Shown piece by piece: positions 48,115-58,858 of a DNA stretch of 64,000 bases (position 1 is its first letter; the number at the start of each line of letters is the position of its first letter). A program made the translations under genes and the position numbers. The notes beneath the pieces are model-generated. The model made no database searches, had not been told where the DNA came from, and saw only the letters and a program-made list of their open reading frames with translations. Origin of the DNA: Wolbachia endosymbiont (group B) of Germaria angustata (lineage in GTDB: Bacteria > Pseudomonadota > Alphaproteobacteria > Rickettsiales > Anaplasmataceae); assembly GCF_964026725.1 (NCBI RefSeq), contig NZ_OZ034691.1:1116001-1180000 (forward strand). The letters are read 5' to 3'.

Positions 48115-51100
48115 CTAAAGGAGCTTGGAAAGCTTTAAATAATGACCCTAGTAATGTTGTTGCTTATGGTATTGGTCTTGGAAAAATAAACGGTAATACT
48201 CTTCGTCCAGATTATGCAACGATTATGATGAATAGGAAAAATGCCAATACACAAGATCTTTCGCGTGTTATACCTGATTATATTGAAGGTGCTAGCATGA
48301 TTTGTTTGCCACACAGTACTAGTCAAGATTATGAAAAAGGTATTACAAATTCAGTTCAACCGCCTTTATACTACTGTGATAATGCAATGGTTATTAGTCA
48401 CGATGGTAGAGTGGGTGTAAAGCAAAATGGCAAAACAATTGTCTATGATCTACAGAATGTAGATAATGGTGTCATTATTGGAAGCAACGAATGGAACAAT
48501 AATTTTCTAATTTATCCAGGTGCAACAAGAATAACTGGTGGTAATAATGTAGTAAATAGGTTTATTGTAAATAACATTGGCTTTTCAGGTAAAATTATTG
48601 GTGGAGGTAACTCTGTTAATATAATTGATTTAAGTCAATTGAAAGATCCAGTTATAGGAATGAACGTTAACTATCGTTTTAAGCCTAATGCCTCTGGGTC
48701 ATTAAAGGCAAGAGTAAATGGTCGTTGGTTAATCAATGATCAAATTGATAATAATGGCATCTTTAATTATTACTATGTTGGAAGAAAGAACAAGGTGGAT
48801 GAGATTTTGTGCATGGGTTACTCTGAGCACTTTATAGGAACCGATGATCGTGAGGTTATAATAGATAGTGGCGGTGGTCTTGATAAAAATAGGAAAGATG
48901 TAGTTGAAAATTGTAAAAAAGTAATTATTTCGCCGTATACTACAGTCAAGGGTGGAAAGAGCAATTATACTTTTTACGTAAAAGCTGCAGACTACAAAGG
49001 TAAGGGTTTATATTCAGAAATTGATGTAGATGGAACAGGAACTATAATTTTTCCGGAAATCGATTTATTAGGTGATTGTGATCAAATCACTTATTCCACA
49101 GACAGTAATACTTTATCTTTAAAAATAAATTTTGGTCAAAACAATCAATTTACTCTTGATGTAAAAAATTATGTTGAGCAAAGCAGTAATAAACCTCGCT
49201 TTGCACTAATAGATAAAAATGGTAGTAATATTGTTCCTAAGATTGAAAGATCAGACTCATCAACTATAAAAATTACTTCATTTGAATTACATTCAGAACA
49301 TTCCCTAGATAATTTTGACAATGTTGAAAATCATTACAAAAAAATTCTAAATAATCATAAGAGTTATAAAGTCTTTGGTGTTATTAGAGATAAAGTACAA
49401 AATCAGGATAATAGTACAGTTCCACATATGTTTTTTGGTTCTTCAGAAGATGATATAATAAATTTTGATCAAGGAGCCATAGTTGCTAGAGGTGGAGATG
49501 GAAGTGATGTGTATTTTATTAGCAATGATATAAATAGTAGAGAAGTTAAAATTGATAATAATTCAAATGATAAAAAACTGGATATACTATTTATGCCAAT
49601 GGTTGAAAAAGATTTTTCAATCCAGCAATGTGACCTCTATTTAAAGCACAATAATAGTAACATTCGAGTAAAAAATTACCTTCAAGATTCTAATTATAGG
49701 CATCTTATAATTATGAATAAAAAAGGAGAAACTTTTATCCCTAATATACAGTCAATATCATGTTCTCCCTCTTCTTCGAGAAATGGTAAATTAGTTCCTT
49801 TTTTCCACGCTACACAAGCTCAAAACATGTTTGTGTTACCTAAAGATTTTCAAGATGATCATGTAGTGATAGATTCCCGTCTTGAAGATATTGAGCGATA
49901 TAGAAACAAAGATCATCTTTTACTGATAAGGAATAACGAGGTTCCTTTTATAATAAAAGTAGAAAATTTTTATGATAATCAAAGTAAATGGAGAAACGTT
50001 AATTTTTTTCTGTGGAATGATGGTAATTTTTCCTCATATCTTGGTTTACAGCAAGAAGTTAATGGAATAATGGACTATCAAGATAAACTTAAGAGTGATT
50101 ATGAGAAAACTGTAAAAGAATACACTATAGACTTCACTGAGTCTGTCGATATTACACATAATCAAAATGGTACTTTAAATTCGATAGAGGAAGATGAAAA
50201 GCGTATAGGAGTAATGATACTAAAGAATATTACTCCAGATCGGATTAGAGTTTCTAGTAGTAACACAGATTTGGTGTTTTCTGATGAAGTATCCAATCAC
50301 ACAATCAATATAAAGAATTGGAATAATTCTGAGTCTCATAGAATTTCTACGTTGGAGTTTGATCTAGGTTTAGAACCAATAACGCTCGGTAGATTAGATA
50401 GGTTTAGCTTATATGAAGTAGGGAAAGTACAAGACCTAATTGAAAAAGCTTCAGAGAATTATAAAAATAAAAGTAAATATGCTCCTAAAGTAGAAAATGA
50501 CTTTAAATGTTTAGTATCGATTGATAATTTTATAATGGAAAACAAGAACCCAATATACCAATGTTTAAGTTTTTCTTCACTTCAGGACCATGTAAGCTTT
50601 ACAGAAAATTCCTGTAGTTTAGAACAAATTGAGGAATTAAAAAATAAAACGCCAAGTAGTAATCAGATTTTAACATTGCTTGAAAAGTTAGAAAACAACC
50701 TTTTGCTGAATGGCTATGATTCAAACATAATAGATCAGTGCAATAATTGGATGATCTCTTCAGGGTTGGGAGTATTGAAACCTTTGGTAAGTACAGCAGT
50801 TTATGAAGGTAAATGGGATGAAGTTAAAACCCTTCTTGATAAAACTGCTAAAAAAAGTAATGTTGATATTGAATATAAAAATCAGTGTTCACAGAACTGG
50901 ACGCCTTTGCATTATGCTACTTACAACGGTAATGTAGAATTAAGCAAGAGTGTATTCAAAGCATTTTTAGAGAAGAAAGGTAATATTAATGCTTTAGAGA
51001 GTACTAGTTGCAACAGTGATAATTGGGCGCTTTTGCACTATGCTGTTCATTATGGTAATCCTGATATGGTTAGCTTTCTTATAGATAAAGGTGCTAGCAT

Positions 51101-54100
51101 TGAAATTAGAAGTAAGGAGGGTAAGACACCCCTGCATTTGGCTGTTGAAGAAGCAAAGCAAAACGTAATTAATCTTCTTCTTGATAGAGGTGCTGATATC
51201 GAGGCTAAAAACAACGATGGTAGAACACCTCTATATTTAGCCGCTTACAATAATGACTCAGGTGTAATTGAACTTCTTTGTAACAGGATCAAGACTAAAA
51301 GTAATGACGCATTTAAAATGATAAAACAGGTTGAATTTTTAAAGAAGGAAGTTGTTAACCAAGCAAATATTCCATCTAACGCAAAAAGATTGGTAGAGTT
51401 TTGTATAAGTAGTTTAAAAGGTTCGATAAAAAGTACAGCAAAAAAGGTGCTAAAGGATGGTATGCTGCATAATCGTAGTGCTTCGACTATTGAACTTTTG
51501 GATGAGATTTATAATTTTGATGAAAAGTTGTTTGATAGAGCAATTAAGGAAGCTGTAAGTGACGTATACTGGCAAGTAGATAAAAAAGAAATATTAAGGT
51601 TTATATACAGTCATAATAACCCTGGTCAGAGTATCTCAGGTTATATGGCTGTGTTTGATAAAATGCCGAAGAACGATGGTGCAGTATTTGAGTTAGCTCA
51701 CCGTATTAAAAGTACAGTGAACTCTAATAAATATTCCGGGGTCAGTTCAGAAAAAAGATCTGATCTTGAAAGGCTAAAAAGTAAATTACCAGAGTCAGTG
51801 AGAAATGCGGTATTTTCATCAGAGGTATGTATTAAAAATGTTGAGTATGGAAGGTACTTGTACTCACCTAATAATGATTGTATGTACCACTTAAACAATT
51901 GTGATAGGGATAGGCGGTATGTGTTCACTTGGCCTTCAAATGGAAATAGTGATCAATTTAAGTGGAAGGTTGAGCTCAATGGCGATAATGTGTATCTAAA
52001 GAATGTTGAGTATGGAAGGTACTTGTACTCACCTAATAATGATTGTATGTACCACTTAAACAATTGTGACAAGGATAGGCGGTATGTGTTCACTTGGAAA
52101 TCAGGGGAAAGTGTTATCAATGGTGTTTGGAAGATTGAAGATTGTGGATCTACTCGCAAGAGACGTAGTATACAAGGGTCAAATGGTTATAATCAAAGTG
52201 TAGTAGACTATCAGTCAATATTGACTGAAGAAAATAGTCAGCAAATAGCAAGTAGAACATCTGCTATGGTTGAAGATGTTGAAAGGCACACCTTTTTAAA
52301 TCAGTCAAAAAATAAGTTAGATTTAGATAGTTGTTTAAATAATAGAGGGAGAAGCAACGCTGCGGATTCTATGAGGAGAGATGTTTGTAGTGAACTCAAT
52401 GCAAGTGGGAGAAAAAATATTGTTCTAAGCGGAAACGATGTATGTACAATTACTTCAGGTCATGAAACACTTGATATTGAAAACTTCCCTATTCAAGAGG
52501 TAATCATTAATGAGGATGTCAATGGAAAGAAAAGTTTAAGAAGTATATTAGATTTACATCAGCTGGTACAGCAAGTAGATAGGGATTTGAGTATAAAACC
52601 GACACCAACGATTATTAAAGACAAAAATGATTTATTAATTAAGTTATCTATATCAGCTACCGGCTTGCAGCAAGATGTAATAACAGTTAGGCTGAAGGAT
52701 GCACTTATAAATAAGTGGTATAAAAAACTACAAATTATTTTTGATAATGCACCGGTGGAAATAGATGGTAATCTAGATTTAAAGTCTTCATTCTTTATTT
52801 CTGATGAGAAAATTATTGTAGTAAGACCTCAAGACATAGAAGAAAATAGTAAACTAATTATATCTAAAAAAGCAGGGCGGTATACCTACCTTCATGATAA
52901 ATATGACTTGATAGTTACCAATGCCTTTAATGCTGGCATAGAAGCAAATGAGTTGTGTATTATATATTTTAGAGATTTCTATAAAGAACCTGAAATGAAA
53001 ACATTATCTATAAAATTTACTGACAAAGAGATATTATTAAGTAATGAAGTAGATAAAATACATAATTCAGATAGTATTGATAAATTAAATAATGTGAGTT
53101 CTATTGTTAATTCACAAGAGAGTTCTATACATTTAGAGGTTCCAAACAGTGGAGACATAAATGCTCAAGGTAAACTTGACAGAACACTGTTGCATCTTGC
53201 TTCCGAGGCGGGTGAATTTGATAAGGTTAAACTTCTTCTTGATAGAGGTGCTAATATTGAAGTTCAAGATAAATTTGGGTACACACCAATATTTCTTGCT
53301 ACTCAATCAGGTAAATGGAGCGTGGTAGAACTTCTTCTTGATAGAGGAGCTAATATTGATGCTCAAGACAAGGAAGGTAAAACACTTTTACACTTTGCTG
53401 CATCAGGAAATAATTTGGATATGGTTCAATTCCTTCTTGACAGAGGTGCAAGTATCGAAGTTCAAGACGGGCGTGATTGGACACCGATACTTTATGCTGC
53501 TCAGTCAGGTAAATGGGGTGTGGTCAAACTTCTTATTAGTAACGGTGCAAAATTTAATAATGAGATAACGTATCAGGGAACGCCTTTACATTTTGCTGCT
53601 CAAGGGGGTAATTTGGATATAGCTCAATTTCTTCTTGATGAAGGTGCTGTCATCGAATCTCAAGACAAAGATGATAAAAAGCCTTTAGATCTTGCTGTTG
53701 AAGCAGGAAGGTTGAACGTAGCAAAACTTCTTCTTGATAGAGGTGCTAGTGTCAATGCTAAAGATAAGAATGATAGAACACCTTTAGACTTAGCTACTAA
53801 AGGAGATATGATAGAGCTTTTGAAGAGAGCGCAGATGGATCAAGGATTGTCAATCAATGCACGAGAGGGCACTTTTGATAAAGTGGAAGATCTTATTGCT
53901 CAAGGTGCTAATTTAGAAGCTAAAGATAATAATGATAATACTCCTCTACATAATGCTTGTAATAATGGTCACTTTAACGTAGCAAAATATCTTATCGAAA
54001 AGGGAGCTAGTTTAAAGGCTAAAAATAAAGACAATAAAACACCTTTAGAGTTGGCTGATCACAAGGGTTACATAAATATAGTAGAAATGATAAAGCAGAT

Positions 54101-57100
54101 ACAATCAGGATTAGATGAAGAATTGTTGTCTGCGGTGAAAAATGGTGATCCTAATAAAGTTGATGATCTTGTTAGCCATGGTGCTAGCTTGGAGGTGAAA
54201 GATAGCAATGGTAACACTCTTTTACATTATGCTTCTCAAAATGGTCATTTAAAAGTAGTAGAATATCTTATCGAAAAGGGAGCTAGCTTAAAGGCTAAAA
54301 ATAAAGATGGTAACACACCTTTAGACTTGGCTGTTAAAGAAAATATAAAAGAATTTTTGAAAAAAGCACAGTCAGGTTTAAATAAAGAATTGTTGGCTGT
54401 AGTAAACGGTGATGATCTTAATAGAGTCAAGGCTCTTGTTAGCCAAGGTGCTAGTTTAGAAGCGAAAGATAATAGTGATAATACTCCTTTACATAACGCT
54501 TGTAATAATGGTCATGTGAAAGTAGTAGAATATCTTGTCGAAGAGGGAGCTAGCTTAAAGGTTAAAAATAAAGATGGTGAAACACCTTTGCATGTAGCTG
54601 CTCAACATGATAGTACACTTGAAGTAATTGAATTTATTTTGAACAGAGATCTTAGTGGTATTAATGATATAACTAATAACGGTAGAACACCTTTACATTT
54701 AGCTATACAAGGAAATAAACCAAGTACAGTCAAACTTCTTCTCAATAAAGGTGCTAATATTAACGCTAAAGACAAGGATGGTAAAACACCTTTGGATTTG
54801 GCTATGCAAGAAGGTTATACAAATATAGTGGAGATGATAGAGCAAGTACAATCAGATTTAGATGAAGGATTGTTGACTGCAGTACAAGATGGTAATCTCA
54901 ATGAAGCTGAAGATCTTGTTAGTCGGAATGCTAATGTTAATACTACAGATATATACAGTTGGACACCACTACATTGGGCTGCATTTGAGGATCGTTTAGA
55001 AATTGCAAGGTTTTTGATAAAAAAAGGCGCTGATATTAATGCTGCAGATAAAGGCCCTTATGGTAAAAAGCCTGTGCATGTTGCTATTGAGAACAATAGT
55101 AAAGATATCATAGGGTTTCTTCTCAGCAAAGGAGTGAGTATTAATGATACTGACAAGCAAGGTTATACACCACTGCACTATGCTGCATGGAGAGGACGTT
55201 TAGAGATTGCTGAGCTTCTCGTTGATAAGGGAGCTAGTATCAATACTGCAGACGCCTCTACTGCTGGTAAAAAACCTATACATGTTGCTGCTGAAAATAA
55301 TAGTAAAAGTATTATAGAGTTTCTTATCAGCAAGGGGGTAAACGTTGATGAGGCTGATAAAAATGGTTGGGCACCTTTACACTATGCTGCTAAGTTTGAT
55401 CAATTAGAGGTTGCAAAATTCTTGATAGAAAAAGGAGCTAATATCAATGCTGCAGATACTTCTACTATTGGTGAAAAACCTATACATGTTGCCGCTGAGA
55501 ATAATAGTAAAAACATTATAGAGTTTCTTATTAGTAAGGGAGTGAGTGTTAATGATACTGACAAAGATGGCAGGACACCGCTGTACTGGGCTTCTTGGAA
55601 TGGTCGTCTGGATGTAGTAGAGTATCTTATAGGTAAAGGAGCTGATATCAGTGCTAAAGATAAGGATGGTAAAACACCTTTGCATTTTGCTGCTCAAGAA
55701 GGTAATCTGGACATGGTCCAGTTTTTTCTTAATAGAGGTGCTAACATTAAGGCTAAAGACATGTATGGTTGGACCCCTTTACACTTTGCTTCTGCTTACG
55801 GTAAGTTTGATGTAGTTAAATTTTTTCTTGATAGCAATATTAACATTAGAGCTAAAGATAGATATGGTGATACACCTTTACATTTGGCTGCCCAAAATAA
55901 TGATAAATCTGAAATAGTTGAGTCTTTTTTAGATAGTGATGCTAATAACATTAACGATAGAACTAATAATGGTTGGACACCTTTACATGTAGCTGTACAA
56001 GGAAATAAGCCAAGTACAGTTAAACTTCTTCTTGGTAGAGGTGCTGACATTGAGGTTAAAGATACTTACGGCCAAACACCTTTAGACTTAGCTACTCAAA
56101 AAGGTTACACAGATATAGTCAAGATTTTAGAACAAGAACAATTAGGCAAAGAGTTGTTTACTGCTGTAAGAGAATATGATTTTTCTAGAGTTGAAAAGCT
56201 TATCAGTCGAGGAGCTAATATTGATACTAAAAACAAGAATGGTAAGACGCCGCTAGATATTGCTATTAATACAAAGAACACTCTTGAAGAGAATCAAGGA
56301 TCTCTCAATAATGCATTATTGCTTGGCCAACAAGGTCGTATAGTGAGAATTTTAGAACATGAACAATTAAACAGGAAGTTATTTACTGCTGTAAGAGAAG
56401 AAAATCTCCCTAAAGTTAGAGAGCTTATCAGTCGAGGGGCTAATATCGATACTGAAAGGGATGGTAAAACACCACTAGATATTGCTAAAGAAAAACTTAG
56501 AGAACATAGTAAAAATGAAGAATGTAGTGATGTTGTGCAGTGCTTAGAAAAACTTAATCAAGAAAGAGAAAAGCCTGTACAACGTAAACGCCGTCATCAC
56601 CATGGAGATCACAATCATCATCATATGTCAAGAAAACCTCTTGCTATAGATTCAAGTGATCAACCTGAGATAACAGCAAGTAGTGGTACAAGACCATCTT
56701 CATGGATAAATGATTTGTTTAGTTGGGTGAAAAGTTCTGTAGGTGGGTTTAGAGCTGCTTTATCTGAGGAAGCATCAAATACTGCAAGTTCAATACCACA
56801 AGTTGATGAGCAATTTGCCAAAGCTTCGGTAAGTAATAGTAGTTCAACAAGTACCACACTACCATCTGATGGTACAGATAAAAAACAAGAAAATGGAGGT
56901 TTCTTTCGAGACAACATTGATTATGTAAATGCAAATATAAAACAAATGCGTGAAAGGCAAACACCTGTTAAATTTAAACCTAGTAGCGGAAATATAATAC
57001 TAGAAATGGGAGATCACTATCTATCACATGTTGATTTTAATGGTACAATAATGTTACTTGATTTATTAATTAGAAAAGTTACAGGTCAGAAGTATATTTC

Positions 57101-57569
57101 TACAGTAGATCAGTCTATATCCCCACTAGAAGCACAGGGCTATGCACTCAATATTACAAAGGAATTTGAGAAAGTAGTAGAGCAAGCTGGATTAAAAAGT
57201 GGTGTATCAATGCATCGATTAAATATTGATTATATGGAAATGCAGAAAGAAATTACTAGAAAAGTCATGAGTGGTAAATTCAATGAAATTTCAGGGATTT
57301 TAAAATCGTATGTAGAGAAAGCATGTCCTGATGAAGAAGCTGGTAAATTAAGTCCGAAGAAATTTGAAAAGTTTATGGCTACATTTAATAACAAGCTAGA
57401 TGTATCACTAAATCAATCAATACACCAAATGCTACATAATGAAAATAACGTACTAAAAATGGATAATATAAAAGAACCGCAAAGCTTAGGTTTATCTGGA
57501 CCTAGAACTAGGTTAGATGATGTATTAATTGCGGGCAATGCCAGAGAATTAGTCGCTGGAAGAAGGTAG
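48099..57569 (+). CDS. Giant ankyrin toxin-like part of cifB with latrotoxin-like C-terminus
   Basis: 3,156 residues. Order: strand-rich, partly RTX-like region (about 100-800; ARGGDGSDVYFI and repeated V(K/E)NY/F modules); ankyrins (about 930-1060); a doubled 55-residue strand-rich module (about 1243-1338) that may be a beta-trefoil; RKRR at 1353-1356; a second unrecognised domain (to about 1680); more than twenty ankyrins (about 1690-2800); RKRR at 2829-2832 followed by a His-rich stretch; then a latrotoxin C-terminal-like domain (about 2860-3156; SSWINDLFSWVKSSVGG). RKRR sites are furin-like. It probably is the C-terminal two-thirds of cifB, split off by the T6 break. It is large-toxin-like and presumably acts in host cells. 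Confidence 0.75.
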   Translation: MVNSLAKGAWKALNNDPSNVVAYGIGLGKINGNTLRPDYATIMMNRKNANTQDLSRVIPDYIEGASMICLPHSTSQDYEKGITNSVQPPLYYCDNAMVISHDGRVGVKQNGKTIVYDLQNVDNGVIIGSNEWNNNFLIYPGATRITGGNNVVNRFIVNNIGFSGKIIGGGNSVNIIDLSQLKDPVIGMNVNYRFKPNASGSLKARVNGRWLINDQIDNNGIFNYYYVGRKNKVDEILCMGYSEHFIGTDDREVIIDSGGGLDKNRKDVVENCKKVIISPYTTVKGGKSNYTFYVKAADYKGKGLYSEIDVDGTGTIIFPEIDLLGDCDQITYSTDSNTLSLKINFGQNNQFTLDVKNYVEQSSNKPRFALIDKNGSNIVPKIERSDSSTIKITSFELHSEHSLDNFDNVENHYKKILNNHKSYKVFGVIRDKVQNQDNSTVPHMFFGSSEDDIINFDQGAIVARGGDGSDVYFISNDINSREVKIDNNSNDKKLDILFMPMVEKDFSIQQCDLYLKHNNSNIRVKNYLQDSNYRHLIIMNKKGETFIPNIQSISCSPSSSRNGKLVPFFHATQAQNMFVLPKDFQDDHVVIDSRLEDIERYRNKDHLLLIRNNEVPFIIKVENFYDNQSKWRNVNFFLWNDGNFSSYLGLQQEVNGIMDYQDKLKSDYEKTVKEYTIDFTESVDITHNQNGTLNSIEEDEKRIGVMILKNITPDRIRVSSSNTDLVFSDEVSNHTINIKNWNNSESHRISTLEFDLGLEPITLGRLDRFSLYEVGKVQDLIEKASENYKNKSKYAPKVENDFKCLVSIDNFIMENKNPIYQCLSFSSLQDHVSFTENSCSLEQIEELKNKTPSSNQILTLLEKLENNLLLNGYDSNIIDQCNNWMISSGLGVLKPLVSTAVYEGKWDEVKTLLDKTAKKSNVDIEYKNQCSQNWTPLHYATYNGNVELSKSVFKAFLEKKGNINALESTSCNSDNWALLHYAVHYGNPDMVSFLIDKGASIEIRSKEGKTPLHLAVEEAKQNVINLLLDRGADIEAKNNDGRTPLYLAAYNNDSGVIELLCNRIKTKSNDAFKMIKQVEFLKKEVVNQANIPSNAKRLVEFCISSLKGSIKSTAKKVLKDGMLHNRSASTIELLDEIYNFDEKLFDRAIKEAVSDVYWQVDKKEILRFIYSHNNPGQSISGYMAVFDKMPKNDGAVFELAHRIKSTVNSNKYSGVSSEKRSDLERLKSKLPESVRNAVFSSEVCIKNVEYGRYLYSPNNDCMYHLNNCDRDRRYVFTWPSNGNSDQFKWKVELNGDNVYLKNVEYGRYLYSPNNDCMYHLNNCDKDRRYVFTWKSGESVINGVWKIEDCGSTRKRRSIQGSNGYNQSVVDYQSILTEENSQQIASRTSAMVEDVERHTFLNQSKNKLDLDSCLNNRGRSNAADSMRRDVCSELNASGRKNIVLSGNDVCTITSGHETLDIENFPIQEVIINEDVNGKKSLRSILDLHQLVQQVDRDLSIKPTPTIIKDKNDLLIKLSISATGLQQDVITVRLKDALINKWYKKLQIIFDNAPVEIDGNLDLKSSFFISDEKIIVVRPQDIEENSKLIISKKAGRYTYLHDKYDLIVTNAFNAGIEANELCIIYFRDFYKEPEMKTLSIKFTDKEILLSNEVDKIHNSDSIDKLNNVSSIVNSQESSIHLEVPNSGDINAQGKLDRTLLHLASEAGEFDKVKLLLDRGANIEVQDKFGYTPIFLATQSGKWSVVELLLDRGANIDAQDKEGKTLLHFAASGNNLDMVQFLLDRGASIEVQDGRDWTPILYAAQSGKWGVVKLLISNGAKFNNEITYQGTPLHFAAQGGNLDIAQFLLDEGAVIESQDKDDKKPLDLAVEAGRLNVAKLLLDRGASVNAKDKNDRTPLDLATKGDMIELLKRAQMDQGLSINAREGTFDKVEDLIAQGANLEAKDNNDNTPLHNACNNGHFNVAKYLIEKGASLKAKNKDNKTPLELADHKGYINIVEMIKQIQSGLDEELLSAVKNGDPNKVDDLVSHGASLEVKDSNGNTLLHYASQNGHLKVVEYLIEKGASLKAKNKDGNTPLDLAVKENIKEFLKKAQSGLNKELLAVVNGDDLNRVKALVSQGASLEAKDNSDNTPLHNACNNGHVKVVEYLVEEGASLKVKNKDGETPLHVAAQHDSTLEVIEFILNRDLSGINDITNNGRTPLHLAIQGNKPSTVKLLLNKGANINAKDKDGKTPLDLAMQEGYTNIVEMIEQVQSDLDEGLLTAVQDGNLNEAEDLVSRNANVNTTDIYSWTPLHWAAFEDRLEIARFLIKKGADINAADKGPYGKKPVHVAIENNSKDIIGFLLSKGVSINDTDKQGYTPLHYAAWRGRLEIAELLVDKGASINTADASTAGKKPIHVAAENNSKSIIEFLISKGVNVDEADKNGWAPLHYAAKFDQLEVAKFLIEKGANINAADTSTIGEKPIHVAAENNSKNIIEFLISKGVSVNDTDKDGRTPLYWASWNGRLDVVEYLIGKGADISAKDKDGKTPLHFAAQEGNLDMVQFFLNRGANIKAKDMYGWTPLHFASAYGKFDVVKFFLDSNINIRAKDRYGDTPLHLAAQNNDKSEIVESFLDSDANNINDRTNNGWTPLHVAVQGNKPSTVKLLLGRGADIEVKDTYGQTPLDLATQKGYTDIVKILEQEQLGKELFTAVREYDFSRVEKLISRGANIDTKNKNGKTPLDIAINTKNTLEENQGSLNNALLLGQQGRIVRILEHEQLNRKLFTAVREENLPKVRELISRGANIDTERDGKTPLDIAKEKLREHSKNEECSDVVQCLEKLNQEREKPVQRKRRHHHGDHNHHHMSRKPLAIDSSDQPEITASSGTRPSSWINDLFSWVKSSVGGFRAALSEEASNTASSIPQVDEQFAKASVSNSSSTSTTLPSDGTDKKQENGGFFRDNIDYVNANIKQMRERQTPVKFKPSSGNIILEMGDHYLSHVDFNGTIMLLDLLIRKVTGQKYISTVDQSISPLEAQGYALNITKEFEKVVEQAGLKSGVSMHRLNIDYMEMQKEITRKVMSGKFNEISGILKSYVEKACPDEEAGKLSPKKFEKFMATFNNKLDVSLNQSIHQMLHNENNVLKMDNIKEPQSLGLSGPRTRLDDVLIAGNARELVAGRR
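51837..52110 (+). repeat. Tandem 165-nt duplication inside the giant toxin gene
   Basis: Two copies, beginning at 51837 and 52002, share about 105 nt that are nearly the same in DNA (NVEYGRYLYSPNNDCMYHL and following). The near-perfect DNA match indicates recent duplication or conversion. Confidence 0.85.
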
Positions 57570-57573
57570 TAGA

Positions 57574-58458
57574 CTAAAAAGTTTCTTCCTTAAGTTGTGT
57601 AATGTCAGCCTGAGGAAGGCCAGTTGTCTGGGAAATAACATCAATAGAAATGCCAGCATTAAGTAGGTTTTTTGCAACTTCGATTTTTTCTTCTTGTCTA
57701 CCTTTTTCGTGACCTACTTTAAGACCCTCATCAAATTTTTGAGCTAAAGCAGCTACCTCATCCATTATGCGTTTTTTCATTTGTTCATATGCTAGTAACT
57801 CTTCTTCTGACCAATTAAACTTATTCATCTCTTCATAAGCTCGTTTTATTATTACGTCACTACCAACTATTTTATCTAGGTCCTCTTCGTTTGTTTCTGC
57901 TGCATATCGAAAAAAGTAACACCATTTTTCTACTATATTTTCTAGTTGGTCTTCTTTTGTCTTTGTAAATTTTGGTAGTTCTATGAATACGAAGTAAAAA
58001 TCCTTTAAGTCATGTTCAAAGCTATTTTGATCTAAAATGACATGATTAGATTTGTACTCAGCCTTATCTGGAAAAATAATACAATCAGCAACAGCTATGA
58101 AGATAATTTCCTTGAGATTATGATAATTATCACCTTGATCAGCTTGACTTGAGTAGGCTTTAGCAGCATAATATTGAGCACGCTTTTCGAAGCCTTTGGT
58201 CTTAGTGAACTGCATTTCTATAATATATCTGGAACCTTGAGAGTCTTTACAAAGAACATCGACAATACTCTGCTTTTTAGCGGCAATTTCAGGGTCCAAA
58301 ATGGTAGCCAAGAATTCAACATCGTGAATAGCAGCTAAGCCAGTGAAGCCTAAAATATCGTTCAAGAAATGAATAAGGATATCTTTATTCTTTTCAGTGC
58401 CAAATATTCTTTTAAAGGCATAATCATTGCGTGCATCAAGAAACTTCGAAAGAGCCAT
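57574..58458 (-). CDS. Rpn-family PD-(D/E)XK nuclease (recombination-promoting type)
   Basis: 294 residues beginning with the Rpn hallmark (ARNDYAFKRIFGTEKNKDIL). The nuclease core has Asp in QSIVDVLCKD and E-x-Q in YIIEMQFTK. The C-terminus has the charged helix EKGRQEEKIEVAKNLL. These nucleases are mobile and abundant in Rickettsiales. It converges on the giant toxin gene with only 4 nt between stops. Confidence 0.88.
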   Translation of the reverse strand: MALSKFLDARNDYAFKRIFGTEKNKDILIHFLNDILGFTGLAAIHDVEFLATILDPEIAAKKQSIVDVLCKDSQGSRYIIEMQFTKTKGFEKRAQYYAAKAYSSQADQGDNYHNLKEIIFIAVADCIIFPDKAEYKSNHVILDQNSFEHDLKDFYFVFIELPKFTKTKEDQLENIVEKWCYFFRYAAETNEEDLDKIVGSDVIIKRAYEEMNKFNWSEEELLAYEQMKKRIMDEVAALAQKFDEGLKVGHEKGRQEEKIEVAKNLLNAGISIDVISQTTGLPQADITQLKEETF

Positions 58459-58659
58459 AAGAAAGTAAGATAAAAAGCATTAATAATTATACACAATTGT
58501 GAAGAAATATTCAACCCTTTTGTTTTTCTAAGCTTTGAATGTGTTGATGAAAAAAAACATCTGTCAAAGATCACCTGAGAATTACATTTTAGGCTTTAGA
58601 TGTAGTGTTAGTCATCGTTTTATAACTGCCTTAAAACCCTAGCAAATGAACTGATAAGC

Positions 58660-58858
58660 TATAAAAAGTTTCAAAAACACTTTGGTGTAGGCTCCAAAAA
58701 AATGCGAGTACAAAGACTCAAATATGATTACCTAACATCGAGAGAACGGGCTCCCTACACCTTGTATATGATAAAGATCTTGAAACTTCATCTCAACCAC
58801 TATCGGCTGAGAGCCGAAAGGTTGGATATAGCGCTGGAAGCGCGGTGAGAAGCTAAAG
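58660..58858. ncRNA. Structured downstream end of the IS200/IS605 element
   Basis: Several stems are visible: AAGTTTCAA (58666) with TTGAAACTT (58780); GGTGTAGG (58684) with CCTACACC (58754), nested inside; CGGCT/AGCCG (58804/58812) within CAACC/GGTTG; and GCGCT/AGCGC (58831/58839). The stretch directly follows tnpA. It may be the element's right-end folding signal or a remnant of an omegaRNA-like guide region; which strand is transcribed is unknown. Confidence 0.5.

Noticed and set aside
53161..56500. Tandem ankyrin DNA considered as a simple satellite or CRISPR-like array
   Set aside because: Units are about 99 nt, diverged, in frame and encode ankyrin consensus residues; there are no spacers between constant repeats.
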